A stretch of 64,000 nt of DNA. Origin: Myrica gale. Lineage: Eukaryota; Streptophyta; Magnoliopsida; Fagales; Myricaceae. Below, piece by piece: positions 47,324 to 59,000 of the stretch (its first letter is position 1; the number at the start of each line of letters is the position of its first letter). Location of the stretch: assembly GCA_963930655.1 (NCBI GenBank), contig OZ005609.1, forward strand, positions 16,999,001-17,063,000, written 5' to 3'. The notes below the pieces were generated by a model. It was given only the letters and a program-made list of their open reading frames with translations. It had not been told where the DNA came from and searched no databases. The translations under genes were made by a program, and so were the position numbers.

Positions 47324-48757
47324 TGGTGTGCTGTCGTAGGCAACCAAATTAATAAAACCTATACTCATAAAAATACATGTAGTGGTGCGAGTAAGGATCG
47401 TTCCCACGGGGAGTATCTAGCCTGGTCTTATGCTATGTGAACAAGGATGGGGGGGGGTTTGAGTATAACGAAAATAATTTTAAGAAAAATAACTAAGGAA
47501 CAATTCAAATTAAAGTATCAAAATCAATTAAAAGAACAAACCTTGGTCTAGGTTAACATCCACCATCGGAATTTTACAACTGATCATCAATACAAATTAT
47601 ATATCAATTCACACTTTGAATATTCACCAATGGAACTATTATCCTATCTCTCCTTAGTCACAGTTAATTAGAAAACAAACGATCTAATTAACCCTAACTA
47701 CTAAACAACCCAAGACAAGCGCTAAAGGTTTAATCGAATAGCAGCCTTAAGAATTAGAGAGATCGATGAAGCTAAACAACACAAGCACAAGCAGTTGCAT
47801 TTAATTTAGTTGTTCGTTCTTTCTAAGATTTAATGATTTCTGACGCAGAAATTCATTGAAACTTAGTTGCTTCACAAATTAGAGGAATCAAACAATTACA
47901 GATTTGATATCTAACCCAGCATTAGATTGAAACAAATAATAAACTCGTAGGCCTCCTAGCTATTAAATGAGACAATCATGAAAATAGGCATAGAAGAGCA
48001 TCCAATACTCAAGGCATAAAATGAACAATGAAAATAAATTAGATCTTACAGTTTTACTGATTCCGAGGCTTCAGTTTCCCTTCGACCAAGTATAAAAGTT
48101 TAGCCACGCAAGGCCATGGTGAAAACTCGAAGGAGGAGAAGTTAGAAGAGAGGGGAGAGTGAGACGGCTAGTTCAGAGGTTTGATAGATGCCTTCCACGT
48201 TCTTCCCCCCCCCCCTTGCAACCCTAGCCAATATATTCTAAAACTATGACAATAGCCAAATCTCCATATTGAAGGAAAAAACATTAAAAATAAAATAGAG
48301 ACCTAATAAAACTAAGAAAGTGGCATCTTCCTCTAGAATTTTCGTGCACCAGGTGTGGAAACTTCCCAAAATTAACAGGTCAGATCCGAAATCAAGATTG
48401 CAATATATGGAATGTTCCAGAATGACAACTGTGCAGGTGACGCAACTTCAAACCCAATTTCTTCCATCATACAGCCAGTATCTCTTAAAACGCAAAACCC
48501 GAAAGTTGTAGATATTTTTCTTGGCGTTCCATAGCGTCTTGAATCATCTCAATCAGAGCTTGGATGAGAGATTTCTGCCTCGATTATGAAGCAATGTCGA
48601 AACTGTCCAAAATCGCCCAATTAACTTCGTTTTGCATTTAATGCCTCCATTTGTATCCTAAATCAAAATATAAGAATAATGAGTACATTTAGGCACCAAA
48701 TAACTGTAAAAGACTAAACATTAAGGGAGAAAAATATGATATTTTGCATTCTCATCA
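47324..48757 (+). mobile_element. Solo LTR of an unassigned family inserted in the hAT gene, copy 1
   Basis: 1434 bp with TGGTG... and ...CATCA ends and a 5-bp duplication CTAAG on each side (47319-47323 and 48758-48762). hAT coding sequence resumes right after it. It contains homopolymer G and C runs (about 47448 and 48205). TG...CA ends with a 5-bp duplication fit an LTR; no purine tract, primer site or coding region is attached. Strand is arbitrary. Confidence 0.65.
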
Positions 48758-48903
48758 CTAAGCTGAAAGAGGTAATTGTCATTGAAAGTCTTATAGTGTG
48801 TTCTATCACTGATACGTGGACACCAGTTCAAAATGTGAATTATATGTGCATGACAGCCCACTTTATTGATAGGAGATGGTATTTACAGAAGATGATTATT
48901 TAT
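48758..48903 (+). pseudogene. hAT transposase middle fragment, copy 1
   Basis: The frame KLKEVIVIESLIVCSITDTW followed by TPVQNVNYMCMTAHFID and RRWYLQKMIIYF matches the hAT core segment (usually LTTDTWTSIQNINYMCLTAHFID) that carries the first catalytic aspartate, here the D of TDTW. It is the continuation of the gene interrupted by the solo LTR. Cut off on the right by a copia LTR piece; the dimerisation domain is absent. Confidence 0.8.
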
Positions 48904-49513
48904 TTCTACAAATTATGATCATGTCCATTAACATATCACAATTGACCCCCGAGACAATGAGATAATATTTGTGAAATATCTTTTGCTAACAATTATACAT
49001 TTATTTATCCTCACACCATACTATTCCACATGAGTTAATAAGACCAAAATAATATCACCGATAAAGTCCCTAGCTCATATAATTCTTAATTCTCAGTCTG
49101 TACCTAGTTGGACTCCCAAAAAATTCAAAAAATCGCAAATAATTACTTTATATATATATAAGTAAAAACCATGAAAACTCTTTTCACAAAATCTCGCTGC
49201 ACGTCATTTTTATTTGAGTCCAACAATATACAGATATAATGAATATACTGTCTCATCAAGAGACTAGTGGATTCCATATTCAACAAGTATACAAATTCAC
49301 TTACTATGCACAAGGCCCAATATTATCTGGAATATTTGATCTACGAAGATCATCACCAAATGACTTAGTTAAAGGACAAGCACATAACATGTAAACCTGC
49401 ATAACTCTCTCAGGTCTAAGAACAATATAAGCTAATTGTGTTGAATATCATTCTATACATCAGTGATCATTTCCATATGGTATTCATATTTGATTTGGTT
49501 TAGCGCATGTACA
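48904..49513 (-). repeat. Copia A/B-family LTR fragment, copy 1
   Basis: Reverse-orientation match to the middle of the 19542-20754 LTR and same-orientation match to 12267-12840 (shared words: GTCCCTAGCTCATATAATTC, TTTGAGTCCAACAATATACA). Both ends are truncated. Confidence 0.75.
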
Positions 49514-50342
49514 CGACACACCATTTTGCAATGTTAGTAGAGAGAGAGAGAGAGAGAGGAGGGCTGCACTGGAGAGACAGGGAGAAAGAGAGAGACAAGG
49601 AATAAAAAGTGAGGAAGAGGAGAGGTTTCGGTGAAGAAGATGGAAGAATGAGAAAAAAAAGGCCAAGGTGAGGGTTATCAACCCTTCAGCTATGGGAGAA
49701 ATCTCTCCCATGAGCCTTTTTTCTTTTAGCTTTCATTTTTCTCATAGTCTCTCTCACTCTAGCTTTTTGATCTAGGTTTATTTCAACCCTCCAAGTGCTC
49801 TAGCCGAAATATTCATGGGAAGGAGGGAGTAGTTTGTAGTTTGTAGAGGGAGTGATTGCATGGTAGATCCACGAGTTTTCTTCAAAAATGAGTTACTGAA
49901 TCCATAAACTTATTGGATATTTGAGAATCTATATTGTTGCTTGTGAGTTTTGATGGAAAAAGCATATGTGATGCACCATTTCTTTGCACCTCATGTTAAA
50001 AGTATTGTTGAGATGTAAAAAGAGAGACATGGTGGAATGTAAGCCTCGGATAGCAGCTACAAATCTATTATAATGGGGTAAAGGGGCAGGGTTTGATGTT
50101 GAAATGAAAAAGGGTGCTTCGCATGCATGTTGGATTATGCTCATTTTGAAGTTTTGCTTGTTTTTTTTAATGAATAGTTGTGTTACATAATGCTTGCTTT
50201 GGATCTAATTTGTAAGAATCTGATGTTAGTTCAAGTAGTGAACAAAAAATTTGTGTATTATCATTAGTATGTGTTGATAGTAGGAGAAACTATGGCATGG
50301 AAATGTAATATCATATAGCGCCATGTTGAGTAATGCATCATT
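49514..50342. other. Unassigned sequence with an (AG)10 microsatellite, copy 1
   Basis: (AG)10 at 49539-49558 is followed by a purine-rich stretch, then ordinary AT-rich DNA. I recognise no protein, RNA gene or element end. It ends at the duplication breakpoint. Confidence 0.5.
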
Positions 50343-50346
50343 AGTA

Positions 50347-50390
50347 TGCGGGATGCCGTTCGGGGCGTGACAGTTAAGTTGGTATCAGAG
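50347..50390 (+). promoter_or_regulatory. Residual 5' LTR tail and primer-binding site
   Basis: TGCGGGATGCCGTTCGGGGC through GTGACA equals the last 26 bases of the 3' LTR. TGGTATCAGAG, complementary to the 3' end of initiator-Met tRNA, starts seven bases later. It is joined on the left to the end of duplication copy 1. Confidence 0.9.
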
Positions 50391-50522
50391 GATCGGAGGG
50401 TAGAGTCGTAGAACATAGGGAACGAAGTAGAACCCTAAACCCTAAAGCATGAGATAGCACGTTTAGGGTTAAGTAGGATGAGAATTTATGAGGTTGAGGT
50501 TGTTCTAAGCTGAACGATAACG

Positions 50523-53500
50523 TTGAAGTGCAGGATGGCACCTAGGAGGCCAACAAGAAATCAAGAGTCCGAGGCTCCCGGAGTTACTACCGAGGATGTG
50601 TTAAGGCACATGGCTCAGCTAGTTGCCGAGCACGTGCAACCGGGTGCCCATGCTGAAGGGGCCCGAGGACGCCCTGAGGGGTGTACGTTCGATCAGTTTA
50701 ACCGCCAGCACCCGCCAGCGTACAACGGCAGGGGAGATGCCATACTAGCAGAAAATTGGCTGGTGGAGATGAAAGAGCTACTTGAGGTCTTGGGGTGTAC
50801 CGAGGCCCAAAAGTTAAGTTATGCTACCTTCAAGCTGCAAGGGGATGCCAAAAGGTGGTGGCAGTCCGAGAAGGTATTGCTGGAACAGGAGCTGGGAGAG
50901 CAGCCCATAACCTGGGAGAGGTTCCAGCAAGAATTTTTAGATCGTTATTTTCCACGGACGACCCGGGAAGCGAAGGCAAGGGAATTCGCTACCCTAACCC
51001 AAGGAACCATGACGGTGGAGCAATACGCAGGCCGATTCATGGAGCTGGTGCGGTTTGCCCCGTACTTGGTGCCCGATGAGGAAAGGAAGGCCCGAAAGTT
51101 TGAGGAAGGGTTACACCCACGGGTCTATGACAGGGTGTATAGTCACAACCTTAAAACCCTGGTAGAAGTAATTGAACGGGCAGTGATAGTGGAGAGAGGA
51201 CTGCAGAGGATAGCAGTCTATCATGACCAGCAGAAGAGGAAGGCTCCTTCCAACCCAACTATTCCGCAGATGCCCTGGAAGAAAAGTAGGCCAGAGCCGT
51301 CACAGAGGCAGCCTCAGAGGCCAAACCAGAGGCCGAACCCGAGGCCAAACCAGAGGCCTGGTGGAGCTCAGAATGCCGGAGGAAATCAGTTTCCTCTGTG
51401 CAACAAATGCAACAGGAGACACCCTGGGGAGTGCAGGCAGGGCTTATGTTTCAAATGTGGGAAGCCTGGACACATCGCCAGAGACTGCAGGAGTGCAGGC
51501 AGCTCAAACCAAGCACCCCGACCCACGCAGCAGGACAATGCAAGAAGGCAGGGAGGCCCAACACAGGCGAGGTTATATGCAATGACTCCGGAGGACGCGG
51601 AGAACCAGAATCGAGTGGTGGCAGGTAAGTTGCCTTTGCCCCAGGGGGAAGCCCTAGTTCTGTTTGATTCAGGGGCCACGCATTCATTCATTGCATCAGC
51701 ATATTGCAAGACTCATGCCTTAAATAGTGAGTTATTGGATTGTGGTGTCCTTGTGTCAACACCCGCTGGGGGAAGAGTCGAGTGTAGCCGGATGGTGAAG
51801 GACTATCCGATAGTAGTAGAAGGGCAAGTCATGTTGGCTGATCTGATAGTTATGGAGATGGGAGGGTTTGATGTCATCTTAGGTATGGATTGGTTGTCGA
51901 AGCATGGTGCCAATATTCGGTGCTATGAGAAGAAGGTCGTGTTCCAAAAGGAGGGGAGACCGGATTGTTGTTTTACCGGTATGAGGAAGATGGAGCGAAG
52001 GCCAGCAATTGTCTCGGCCCTGCAAGCTAAGAGATTGTTGCAAGGAGGGCACGAGGGAATTCTAGTATGGGCAAGTGATACGCGAAGCGATACGCAGAAC
52101 GAGGTCCCTGCGTTTGATCAAACCCCAATAGTGACTGAGTTTCCGGATGTATTCCCGGAAGACTTACCGGGGTTACCGCCAGATAGGGAGGTGGAGTTCG
52201 GAATTGAATTGGAAGCTGGGACGGTCCCAATTTCCAAGGTGCCGTATCGAATGGCTCCGGCAAAGCTAAAGGAGCTGAAGGTCCAGTTGGAAGATCTCTT
52301 GGAGAAGGGATTTATAAGGCCGAGTGTGTCGCCTTGGGGAGCACCGATCCTGTTTGTGAAAAAGAAGGACGGAAGTCTCCGGATGTGTATTGATTATAGG
52401 GAGTTGAATAAGGTGACCGTGAAGAATAGGTACCCGCTACCTCGCATTGACGACTTGTTCGATCAATTGCAGGGGGCACAAATATTTTCAAGAATTGATT
52501 TGAGGTCGGGTTACCACCAGTTGAAGGTTAAGGAGGGAGATATATCAAAGACGGCCTTTCGAACCCGATATGGTCATTATGAATTTTTGGTGATGCCGTT
52601 TGGATTAACTAATGCCCCGGCCGCATTTATGGACTTGATGAACCGAGTGTTCAGGGAGTTCCTGGATAGATTTGTGGTGGTATTCATAGACGATATTTTG
52701 ATTTATTCTCGGAACCAGGAGGAGCATGAGGAGCATCTTAGGATTGTTTTACAGATCCTAAGGGAGAAGAAGCTGTACGCTAAATTCTCCAAGTGCGAGT
52801 TTTGGTTACAGCAAGTCCGATTTTTAGGGCATGTAGTGTCAGGAGAAGGAATTGCTGTAGATCCCGGAAAGGTTGATGCGGTTTTCAAATGGCCTAGACC
52901 TACAAATGTTAAGGAGATAAGAAGTTTCCTGGGATTAGCAGGGTATTACCGGAGGTTTATCAAGGAATTTTCAAAGATAGCTATGCCGATGACCTCGTTG
53001 ACCAAGAAGAACGTTAAGTTCGATTGGACAGACGAGTGTGAGCAAAGTTTCCAGACGCTGAAGGCTCATCTGGTTACTGCCCCGGTGTTAGCATTACCTT
53101 CGGAGCATGGGGAGTATGAGATCTATACAGACGCCTCAAGGCAGGGTCTTGGGTGTGTGTTGATGCAAGATAAGAGGGTCATAGCCTACGCGTCGAGGCA
53201 ACTGAGGCCCCACGAGGTGAATTACCCCACCCACGACTTGGAGTTGGCTGCAGTCGTGCATGCTCTGAAAATATGGAGGCATTATCTCTATGGGGTTAAG
53301 TGCGAGATATTTACGAACCATAAAAGCCTCAAGTATTTTAACACTCAGAAGGAACTAAATATGAGGCAACGACGCTGGTTGGAGTTGATCAAGGACTATG
53401 ATTGCACCATTAGCTACCATCCTGGGAAAGCTAACGTGGTGGCTGATGCTTTAAGCCGGAAGTCGGCTGAAACAAGTGTCGTAGAGGTAGTAGCTAAGGA

Positions 53501-55016
53501 GATCATGGAGGATCTAAAAAGAGAGGAGATCACGCTTGTATTGGCAGACCGGTATGTTTCCATCGCAGGGCTGTCATTGCAACCATCGCTGGAGGAGCGA
53601 ATCTGTGAAGCCCAGAAGAGCGATGCGGTGACAATAGGGATTAGGGAAAGGATTGAGAAGAATAATGATCCCGATTTTGAGGATAGGGATGGAGTGCTGA
53701 GGTACCGGAGTAGAATATGTGTCCCTGGTGATGGGGGAATCAAGGAGTTGATTTTGGCAGAGGCGCATACTACGCCCTATACCATCCACCCTGGAGGAAC
53801 GAAGATGTATCAAGACATCAAGAAAGTTTACTGGTGGCCAAATATGAAGAGAGAGATAGCGGAGTATGTCGCTCGATGCCTGACTTGTCAGAGAGTGAAA
53901 GCAGAGCATCAGAGGCCAGCAGGAACATTGAAGCCTCTGGAGATCCCTGAATGGAAGTGGGAAGGAATAGCCATGGATTTTGTAGTAGGGCTACCAAGAA
54001 CGACAGCTGGCTACGATGCAATATGGGTAGTAGTGGACCGATTGACTAAGTCAGCCCACTTTCTACCCATCAGGGTGAAGTATACCCCGGAAAGGCTAGC
54101 TGAAGTTTATCTCCAAGAAATTGTGAGGCTCCATGGCATACCAAAGAGCATAGTGTCGGATAGGGATCCGAGATTTACGTCAAGGTTTTGGAAAAGATTG
54201 CAGGAGTCCCTAGGCACTAAGTTGAATTTTAGCACTGCTTTCCACCCACAGACGGATGGCCAATCGGAGCGAACCATTCAAATTTTGGAAGACATGCTTC
54301 GAGCATGCGTCATTGACTTCAAAGGAAGCTGGGCTCAGTATTTGCCGCTAGCAGAGTTCGCATACAACAACAGTTTCAAATCAAGTATTGGCATGGCACC
54401 GTATGAAGCCTTGTATGGAAGAAGGTGTAGGTCGCCATTATATTGGGATGAAGTAGGAGAAGGAAGACTGTTGGGGCCAGAGATGATTTTGCAGACAAAA
54501 GAAAAGATTCGGTTGATAAAAGAAAGACTCATTACGGCCCAAAGTCGGCAGAAGAGTTATGCGGACAACCGGCGGAGAGAATTGGCCTTTGAGGAAGGAA
54601 GCAAAGTGTTTTTAAAGATTTCTCCAACAAAGGGGGTAGCACGATTCGGGAAGAAGGGGAAGCTTCAACCCCGATTTATAGGACCTTTCGAGATCCTGGA
54701 GCGTGTTGGACCAATGGCGTATAGACTGGCCTTACCGCCATCAATTGCGGGAGTACATGATGTGTTCCACATATCGCTTTTACGAAAGTATGTGTCAGAC
54801 CCTACCCATGTGTTAGAATATGAGCCCTTACAAATTAAGGAAAACCTTACCTATGTGGAAGAGCCAGTAAGGATTATCGATAGAAAAGAGCAACAATTGC
54901 GGACCAAGGTGATACCGCTGGTGAAGGTTCTATGGAGGAATCATGGGGTAGAGGAGGCATCTTGGGAGTTGGAAAGTGATATGTACGAAAAGTACCCCCA
55001 GTTAAAAGGAGAATAG
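50523..55016 (+). CDS. gag-pol: Chromovirus gag-pol polyprotein
   Basis: 1497 residues in one frame. Gag: capsid-like domain with [19 protein letters not shown] to [20 protein letters not shown] (about 59-195), then a proline/arginine-rich linker and a CCHC knuckle [14 protein letters not shown] (309-322). Protease motif [10 protein letters not shown] (about 380-389). Reverse transcriptase about 575-760, with FIDD at 721-724. RNase H follows, with YTDAS near 868-872. Integrase has an HHCC zinc domain ([10 protein letters not shown] to CLTCQR) and a core with MDFVVGLPR and [11 protein letters not shown] chromodomain at the C-terminus ([32 protein letters not shown]) is the known targeting module. 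Normal length for the clade, in which Gag and Pol are commonly fused in one frame. The first in-frame ATG is codon 1; a second ATG at codon 5 (after KCR) is equally likely to be used. Confidence 0.92.
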   Translation: MKCRMAPRRPTRNQESEAPGVTTEDVLRHMAQLVAEHVQPGAHAEGARGRPEGCTFDQFNRQHPPAYNGRGDAILAENWLVEMKELLEVLGCTEAQKLSYATFKLQGDAKRWWQSEKVLLEQELGEQPITWERFQQEFLDRYFPRTTREAKAREFATLTQGTMTVEQYAGRFMELVRFAPYLVPDEERKARKFEEGLHPRVYDRVYSHNLKTLVEVIERAVIVERGLQRIAVYHDQQKRKAPSNPTIPQMPWKKSRPEPSQRQPQRPNQRPNPRPNQRPGGAQNAGGNQFPLCNKCNRRHPGECRQGLCFKCGKPGHIARDCRSAGSSNQAPRPTQQDNARRQGGPTQARLYAMTPEDAENQNRVVAGKLPLPQGEALVLFDSGATHSFIASAYCKTHALNSELLDCGVLVSTPAGGRVECSRMVKDYPIVVEGQVMLADLIVMEMGGFDVILGMDWLSKHGANIRCYEKKVVFQKEGRPDCCFTGMRKMERRPAIVSALQAKRLLQGGHEGILVWASDTRSDTQNEVPAFDQTPIVTEFPDVFPEDLPGLPPDREVEFGIELEAGTVPISKVPYRMAPAKLKELKVQLEDLLEKGFIRPSVSPWGAPILFVKKKDGSLRMCIDYRELNKVTVKNRYPLPRIDDLFDQLQGAQIFSRIDLRSGYHQLKVKEGDISKTAFRTRYGHYEFLVMPFGLTNAPAAFMDLMNRVFREFLDRFVVVFIDDILIYSRNQEEHEEHLRIVLQILREKKLYAKFSKCEFWLQQVRFLGHVVSGEGIAVDPGKVDAVFKWPRPTNVKEIRSFLGLAGYYRRFIKEFSKIAMPMTSLTKKNVKFDWTDECEQSFQTLKAHLVTAPVLALPSEHGEYEIYTDASRQGLGCVLMQDKRVIAYASRQLRPHEVNYPTHDLELAAVVHALKIWRHYLYGVKCEIFTNHKSLKYFNTQKELNMRQRRWLELIKDYDCTISYHPGKANVVADALSRKSAETSVVEVVAKEIMEDLKREEITLVLADRYVSIAGLSLQPSLEERICEAQKSDAVTIGIRERIEKNNDPDFEDRDGVLRYRSRICVPGDGGIKELILAEAHTTPYTIHPGGTKMYQDIKKVYWWPNMKREIAEYVARCLTCQRVKAEHQRPAGTLKPLEIPEWKWEGIAMDFVVGLPRTTAGYDAIWVVVDRLTKSAHFLPIRVKYTPERLAEVYLQEIVRLHGIPKSIVSDRDPRFTSRFWKRLQESLGTKLNFSTAFHPQTDGQSERTIQILEDMLRACVIDFKGSWAQYLPLAEFAYNNSFKSSIGMAPYEALYGRRCRSPLYWDEVGEGRLLGPEMILQTKEKIRLIKERLITAQSRQKSYADNRRRELAFEEGSKVFLKISPTKGVARFGKKGKLQPRFIGPFEILERVGPMAYRLALPPSIAGVHDVFHISLLRKYVSDPTHVLEYEPLQIKENLTYVEEPVRIIDRKEQQLRTKVIPLVKVLWRNHGVEEASWELESDMYEKYPQLKGE

Positions 55017-55181
55017 GATCCGAATGTTTATTTTCTCCCCTATTGATTGAATGTTTGGCTTGTATGAGTATTATTGTTTGATATTTGTGCTTGACTTCCT
55101 TACATAAAGAATGCTAATTCTTTGTGATACATGATGATATTTTGTACATATACATGACTGACCGTTGTATTATGTTGTCAG

Positions 55182-56051
55182 ATGCCGCCGAGTAGTCGAC
55201 CCCCTCGTTCCCAGCATTCGGGAACGCCTTCTCAGAGAAGGATGACCGCACGAGAGTACCGCAGTTTGTTTCGGGTTAACCATAGAACCCAAGGTTCCAC
55301 GAGACAGTCGGGAAGCCAGGAGGCTCCGACTCACGCATCACATGAGACGGATAGAGGGGACCCCCGAGGAGCGTACCAAACCCACGTAACGTATTGGCAG
55401 CAAGGTATGGCGGGGACATACCAGCCCCCGCCACCCCCGGCACCTGACCAACCTGGACCTTCCAGGTGGGGTCAACCCTTATCTCCAGATTGTTCTGGAT
55501 ATCTGGAGGGTATTTATTGGCCAGAGTCGCCAATAAACGCCATTCCCTTAAGGACCATGTTACCCGGAAACTTTGAGGAAGATCCGGAAGAGGACCCGGA
55601 AGAGGATCCGGAAGAGGATCCGGAAGAGGATCCGGAAGAGGACCCGGAAGAGGATCCGGAAGAAGACCCCATGGAACAACATCCGATACCTAGTGAGACT
55701 AGAGAACGATCCCAAGGAAGACCTAGGCGTAGTAACTCGAGACGTGAGTGTACACCTAGGCGTTGTAACGAGAACCGACACCGTCGAAGAGTTAGGGCTC
55801 AAGACGCTGGATCGGAGACCCACATTTCGTCACAGGAAGTAGAGTCTAGACCTAGGTTTCATGGACCACCCGAAAACGTCATCCATGACCCTAGTCTAGA
55901 GGAACCAAGCCAAGGAATCAGATCACACTCTTGGACGTGGAGTAATTCCCCAGATCGTGTTTACCAGGGAGAAATTAGTAGTGGGACAAGCACTAATGTC
56001 CGTCCCAATCCCCATTGTCCTACACCTACGCAGTCAGGACAAAATTTCTGA
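55182..56051 (+). CDS. Additional ORF between pol and the 3' LTR, unknown function
   Basis: 289 residues, sense orientation, starting 166 bases after the gag-pol stop and ending 46 bases before the LTR. The N-terminus is Ser/Pro/Arg-rich (MPPSSRPPRSQHSGTPSQRR), the middle proline-rich (QPPPPPAPDQPGPSRWG), then a run of EEDP repeats (about residues 132-162), an Arg-rich basic patch (about 175-207) and a Ser-rich tail. No signal peptide, membrane segment or known domain is visible, so it does not look like an envelope. It is probably disordered, with acidic and basic blocks. Chromoviruses normally end after the chromodomain, so an open frame of this size is unusual. It may be an accessory protein or a fortuitous open frame in a repeat-rich UTR. 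Confidence 0.55.
   Translation: MPPSSRPPRSQHSGTPSQRRMTAREYRSLFRVNHRTQGSTRQSGSQEAPTHASHETDRGDPRGAYQTHVTYWQQGMAGTYQPPPPPAPDQPGPSRWGQPLSPDCSGYLEGIYWPESPINAIPLRTMLPGNFEEDPEEDPEEDPEEDPEEDPEEDPEEDPEEDPMEQHPIPSETRERSQGRPRRSNSRRECTPRRCNENRHRRRVRAQDAGSETHISSQEVESRPRFHGPPENVIHDPSLEEPSQGIRSHSWTWSNSPDRVYQGEISSGTSTNVRPNPHCPTPTQSGQNF
55575..55670 (+). repeat. 12-bp tandem repeat coding EEDP
   Basis: About eight copies of a 12-base unit of the form GAAGAGGATCCG, with C/T variation at the aspartate codon and one GAAGAAGAC end unit. The period is a multiple of three, so it keeps the reading frame. Confidence 0.9.
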
Positions 56052-56084
56052 TGGTAAAAGAAATTCCGAGGTCGGAATTTTTAT

Positions 56085-56097
56085 AAGGAGGGGAGAA
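56085..56097 (+). promoter_or_regulatory. Polypurine tract of the Tekay-type element
   Basis: AAGGAGGGGAGAA immediately before the TGTGAGACC start of the 3' LTR, the plus-strand priming position. Confidence 0.85.
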
Positions 56098-59000
56098 TGT
56101 GAGACCCCGATTTTCTCCTACGTAATTGCTCATGTATTATTTTATTTTTCCAATGTAATAGTCTTTATTTCCTAATGGGGCTATGTTTTGGCCAATGTAT
56201 GGCCTAATTTTTATATTATGGTATTTGGATTTAAAATAGGATTTTATTTCATAAAATCTCCTTAAGAAATTTTAATGCCATTTTATCGGATGTATAAATT
56301 ATATTATATTAAGAGCCGAAATTTGCCAGTGAGTTCCTCTTTCACAAATTAATATTTTTTTTTTACCTAATATGATTCATGGACCATATAATTTGAATTA
56401 TGCTTAAATAATTTCCTAGTATAGCCGAAATTATTAATAGATTGAATAATGAAATTCTTTTGAATACATGGATTAGATATTTTATGTGACATGTAATATT
56501 ATGATGTGTTCCATATTATTAATAGAAGTCCCATATGAATATTCAATGATAAGCTATGTAGTTATGTGATAAGTTTAGGAATGATTTAATTGATAAGCAC
56601 ACTTGCTTATCATAGTGATAAGCAAGAATGATAAGTTAGGAAACTTTTAGGGTGATAAGGCCTTGTGATTATTGTAGAGATAGGCTAAGGTCATTATCAC
56701 ATGATAAGAGAACATGCTTATGAAATGATAAGCTATTGGAATGGATAGATAAGTAAGGGAGCTTATAAAATGATAAGTTAGGTGATAAGTGAAAACCAAG
56801 TTGAAAGTTAGTTGCATATTAATGTGGAAGTAACTAGGTTGGTTGAAAAGCAACCAAACTAAGCAAATGAAGGCCATTTACGTGAAAGGCTAGGGGATGC
56901 ATTTGAAAAGCCATGAAGCAAGGCCATGTGATGTGTAAGAGATGTGTAAGAAGTGTAAGTGTGTAAGAATTGATGAGACAACTCATGGAAGTGAAAAGAG
57001 AAGAGAGAAGTGAGAAAGGAGAGTGAATGTCGATGGAAATGAATGGGAAGAGAGAGAAAAGGATTTCAAAATGCAAGACAAGCTTTTGGAGACATTTGAT
57101 GTGAGAGAAAAAGGTGAAATGAAAAGAGGAGAGAAGGAGAGCCATGCTTGGTCGGCCAAACCCACATTCACCTCCCTTTTTCTCCTTCAAACTTCTCTCT
57201 TGTCATCTCAACATCTCAAGTCATGTGTCATAGCCATAATTCACCTTGGGAGACTCATTCTCTCACACTTCACAATTGATTTTGCATTGGCCGAACCTCA
57301 CCATTTCACTTCACTCTCCATTTCTCCCTCACTTGGCCGAATACCTCATTTTCTCTCAACCCTCTCATTTTCCTCTCTTGACCGAACCACTCATCTAAGC
57401 TCAAGTCTTGCTCTTTTCCTCTTGCATTCTAAATCACACTCCAAAAGCTCAAGTTTAGACCTCTCTTTGTGGTGACCAAATCTTCACATTGTGCAACACC
57501 ATTTCCTTCTTTGAAAACCCTACTCATTAGCCTCCTTCCTCTTGAAGAAGTTAGTTCATTTCCATTAGAACTAATCATTCAAGCTTACCATATTTTTCCC
57601 CCCACCATAAAACCCACCTTAGCACCTCAAATCAAGCTTGGATCTTCTCTAAGGAGGGTGAACCGAAACTTGGAAGAAGAAAGAGCTTTGGGTAAAAGTT
57701 TGGTGAAGGTAGAGGTAGGTTTGATTCTATTTAGTATTCTTGCCTAAAGTTTTTTCATAAGTACTAACCTAGGGTATTTTATTGTTCTAGGTATTCAAGC
57801 TTGTGATAATCATCAAGGTAAGACTAAAATGATTTTTGTTGGGTTAGCATGAGTGGCCGAATGGCCTATGTGTAAGATTTTGGAGTTGTATTTTGATAGA
57901 TGCCTTGATGTTGTTAGATCTTGGATGCTTAGGAACCCTAGGTTGTTTACATGCTAGATCTAACTATGGAAGCCCTAGATCTAAGGTTGTATGTGAAGAA
58001 AAATGTAAAGGAAGTTAGATCTAAGTTTTGATATGTTGGGTTGATGAAAAAAATGATATCTTTGTTTAGATCTATGGATATTAGTGTGAATAAAGAGTAG
58101 ATCTATGATTGATGAAATTATTTGATAAAAAGGATTAAGTACATGCATGCTAGTTAGGTCACAAATGCAAAGGATGTGCATGATATGATTTTTAGCATGA
58201 AAAAGGTAACATTTTGGGTATGGCCGAAAATGAGCTATGTGGATTTTTATGTATAGTTTTGAATATGTGTAGATCTGGACATTGGACTTAACATGTGTAA
58301 GATTTATGACCTTAATGCATAGTAGATGATTATGTTAAGTGATTGGAAGCATGCATGTTGAAGGAAATAAAGGAAAACTAATCATTGGGTAAAAACATGT
58401 GTTGGCCGAATGTCATGAGTATAGTGTATGGTGTTGGTGCTTTGATTTATAGATATTAGGTTGTGAAATTGTTGATTGGAGGATGGGATCACCCTTGGAG
58501 AAAAGTTGTGATTAATTGGTGCATAAGTGGTAGTGGCCGAAAGTTACAAGAAGTTAACCCTAAGTGCAAATTTATAATTTATGTATTTTCATTGTTGTGT
58601 TGGATAAGAAAATTTGAGTTGGGCTAGTTGGAATAATATTATAGAGCCATGATCTTTATTAAATAGTATTGGAACCCTAGTTAAGTTTTACTTGGGTTTT
58701 ATTTGAGGTTTAAAGTCTAAGTTAAGATTTAATCATGAATAATTTATTCATAGTTAGAAATAAGGTTTAATGTAGTACGTGTAATAAAAGAGACTTAGAT
58801 TTAATTCTAAACCTATGAGTATTATTTAACCCTAATCGAGTCATGTACATGAATAAATATATTTTTATTTCAATAAAAATATTAATGATTTAATAAGCTA
58901 AGTTTTGAATATTTGTTAAGGAAAAGAATAAAATAATTATTTTGTAATTAAATAAATTTCAGTGATATATATATATATATATCTTCGATTGATGACTGAT

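Larger units (their letters stand above)
42746..50342 (+). repeat. Copy 1 of a 7.6-kb near-identical direct duplication
   Basis: This matches 56272-63866 with an offset of 13526, changing to 13524 after two homopolymer length differences (near 47448 and 48205). The only other differences I saw are single substitutions near 46885 and 50096. It contains a giant gypsy LTR lacking its first 174 bases, hAT fragments, a solo LTR, a copia LTR piece and unassigned sequence. The period suggests a tandem duplication that includes the Tekay-type element. Confidence 0.9.

Noticed and set aside
46863-48903. A domesticated hAT/BED host gene
   Set aside because: The frame is broken, split by a solo LTR and truncated by a copia LTR piece, with no C-terminal dimerisation domain.
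49484-49711. Minus-strand frame MGEISPIAEG... as a secreted small protein
   Set aside because: It is read from an (AG)n microsatellite and purine-rich tract, giving a Leu/Ser-rich hydrophobic sequence by composition alone.
50380-50390. TGGTATCAGAG-type words (also near 1397, 2387, 10632, 20756) as tRNA gene pieces
   Set aside because: Each sits just beyond an LTR end and is a primer-binding site; no cloverleaf can be formed around them.
55182-56051. The extra Tekay ORF as an envelope gene
   Set aside because: No signal peptide, transmembrane segment or cysteine pattern is visible; it is charged and proline-rich throughout.
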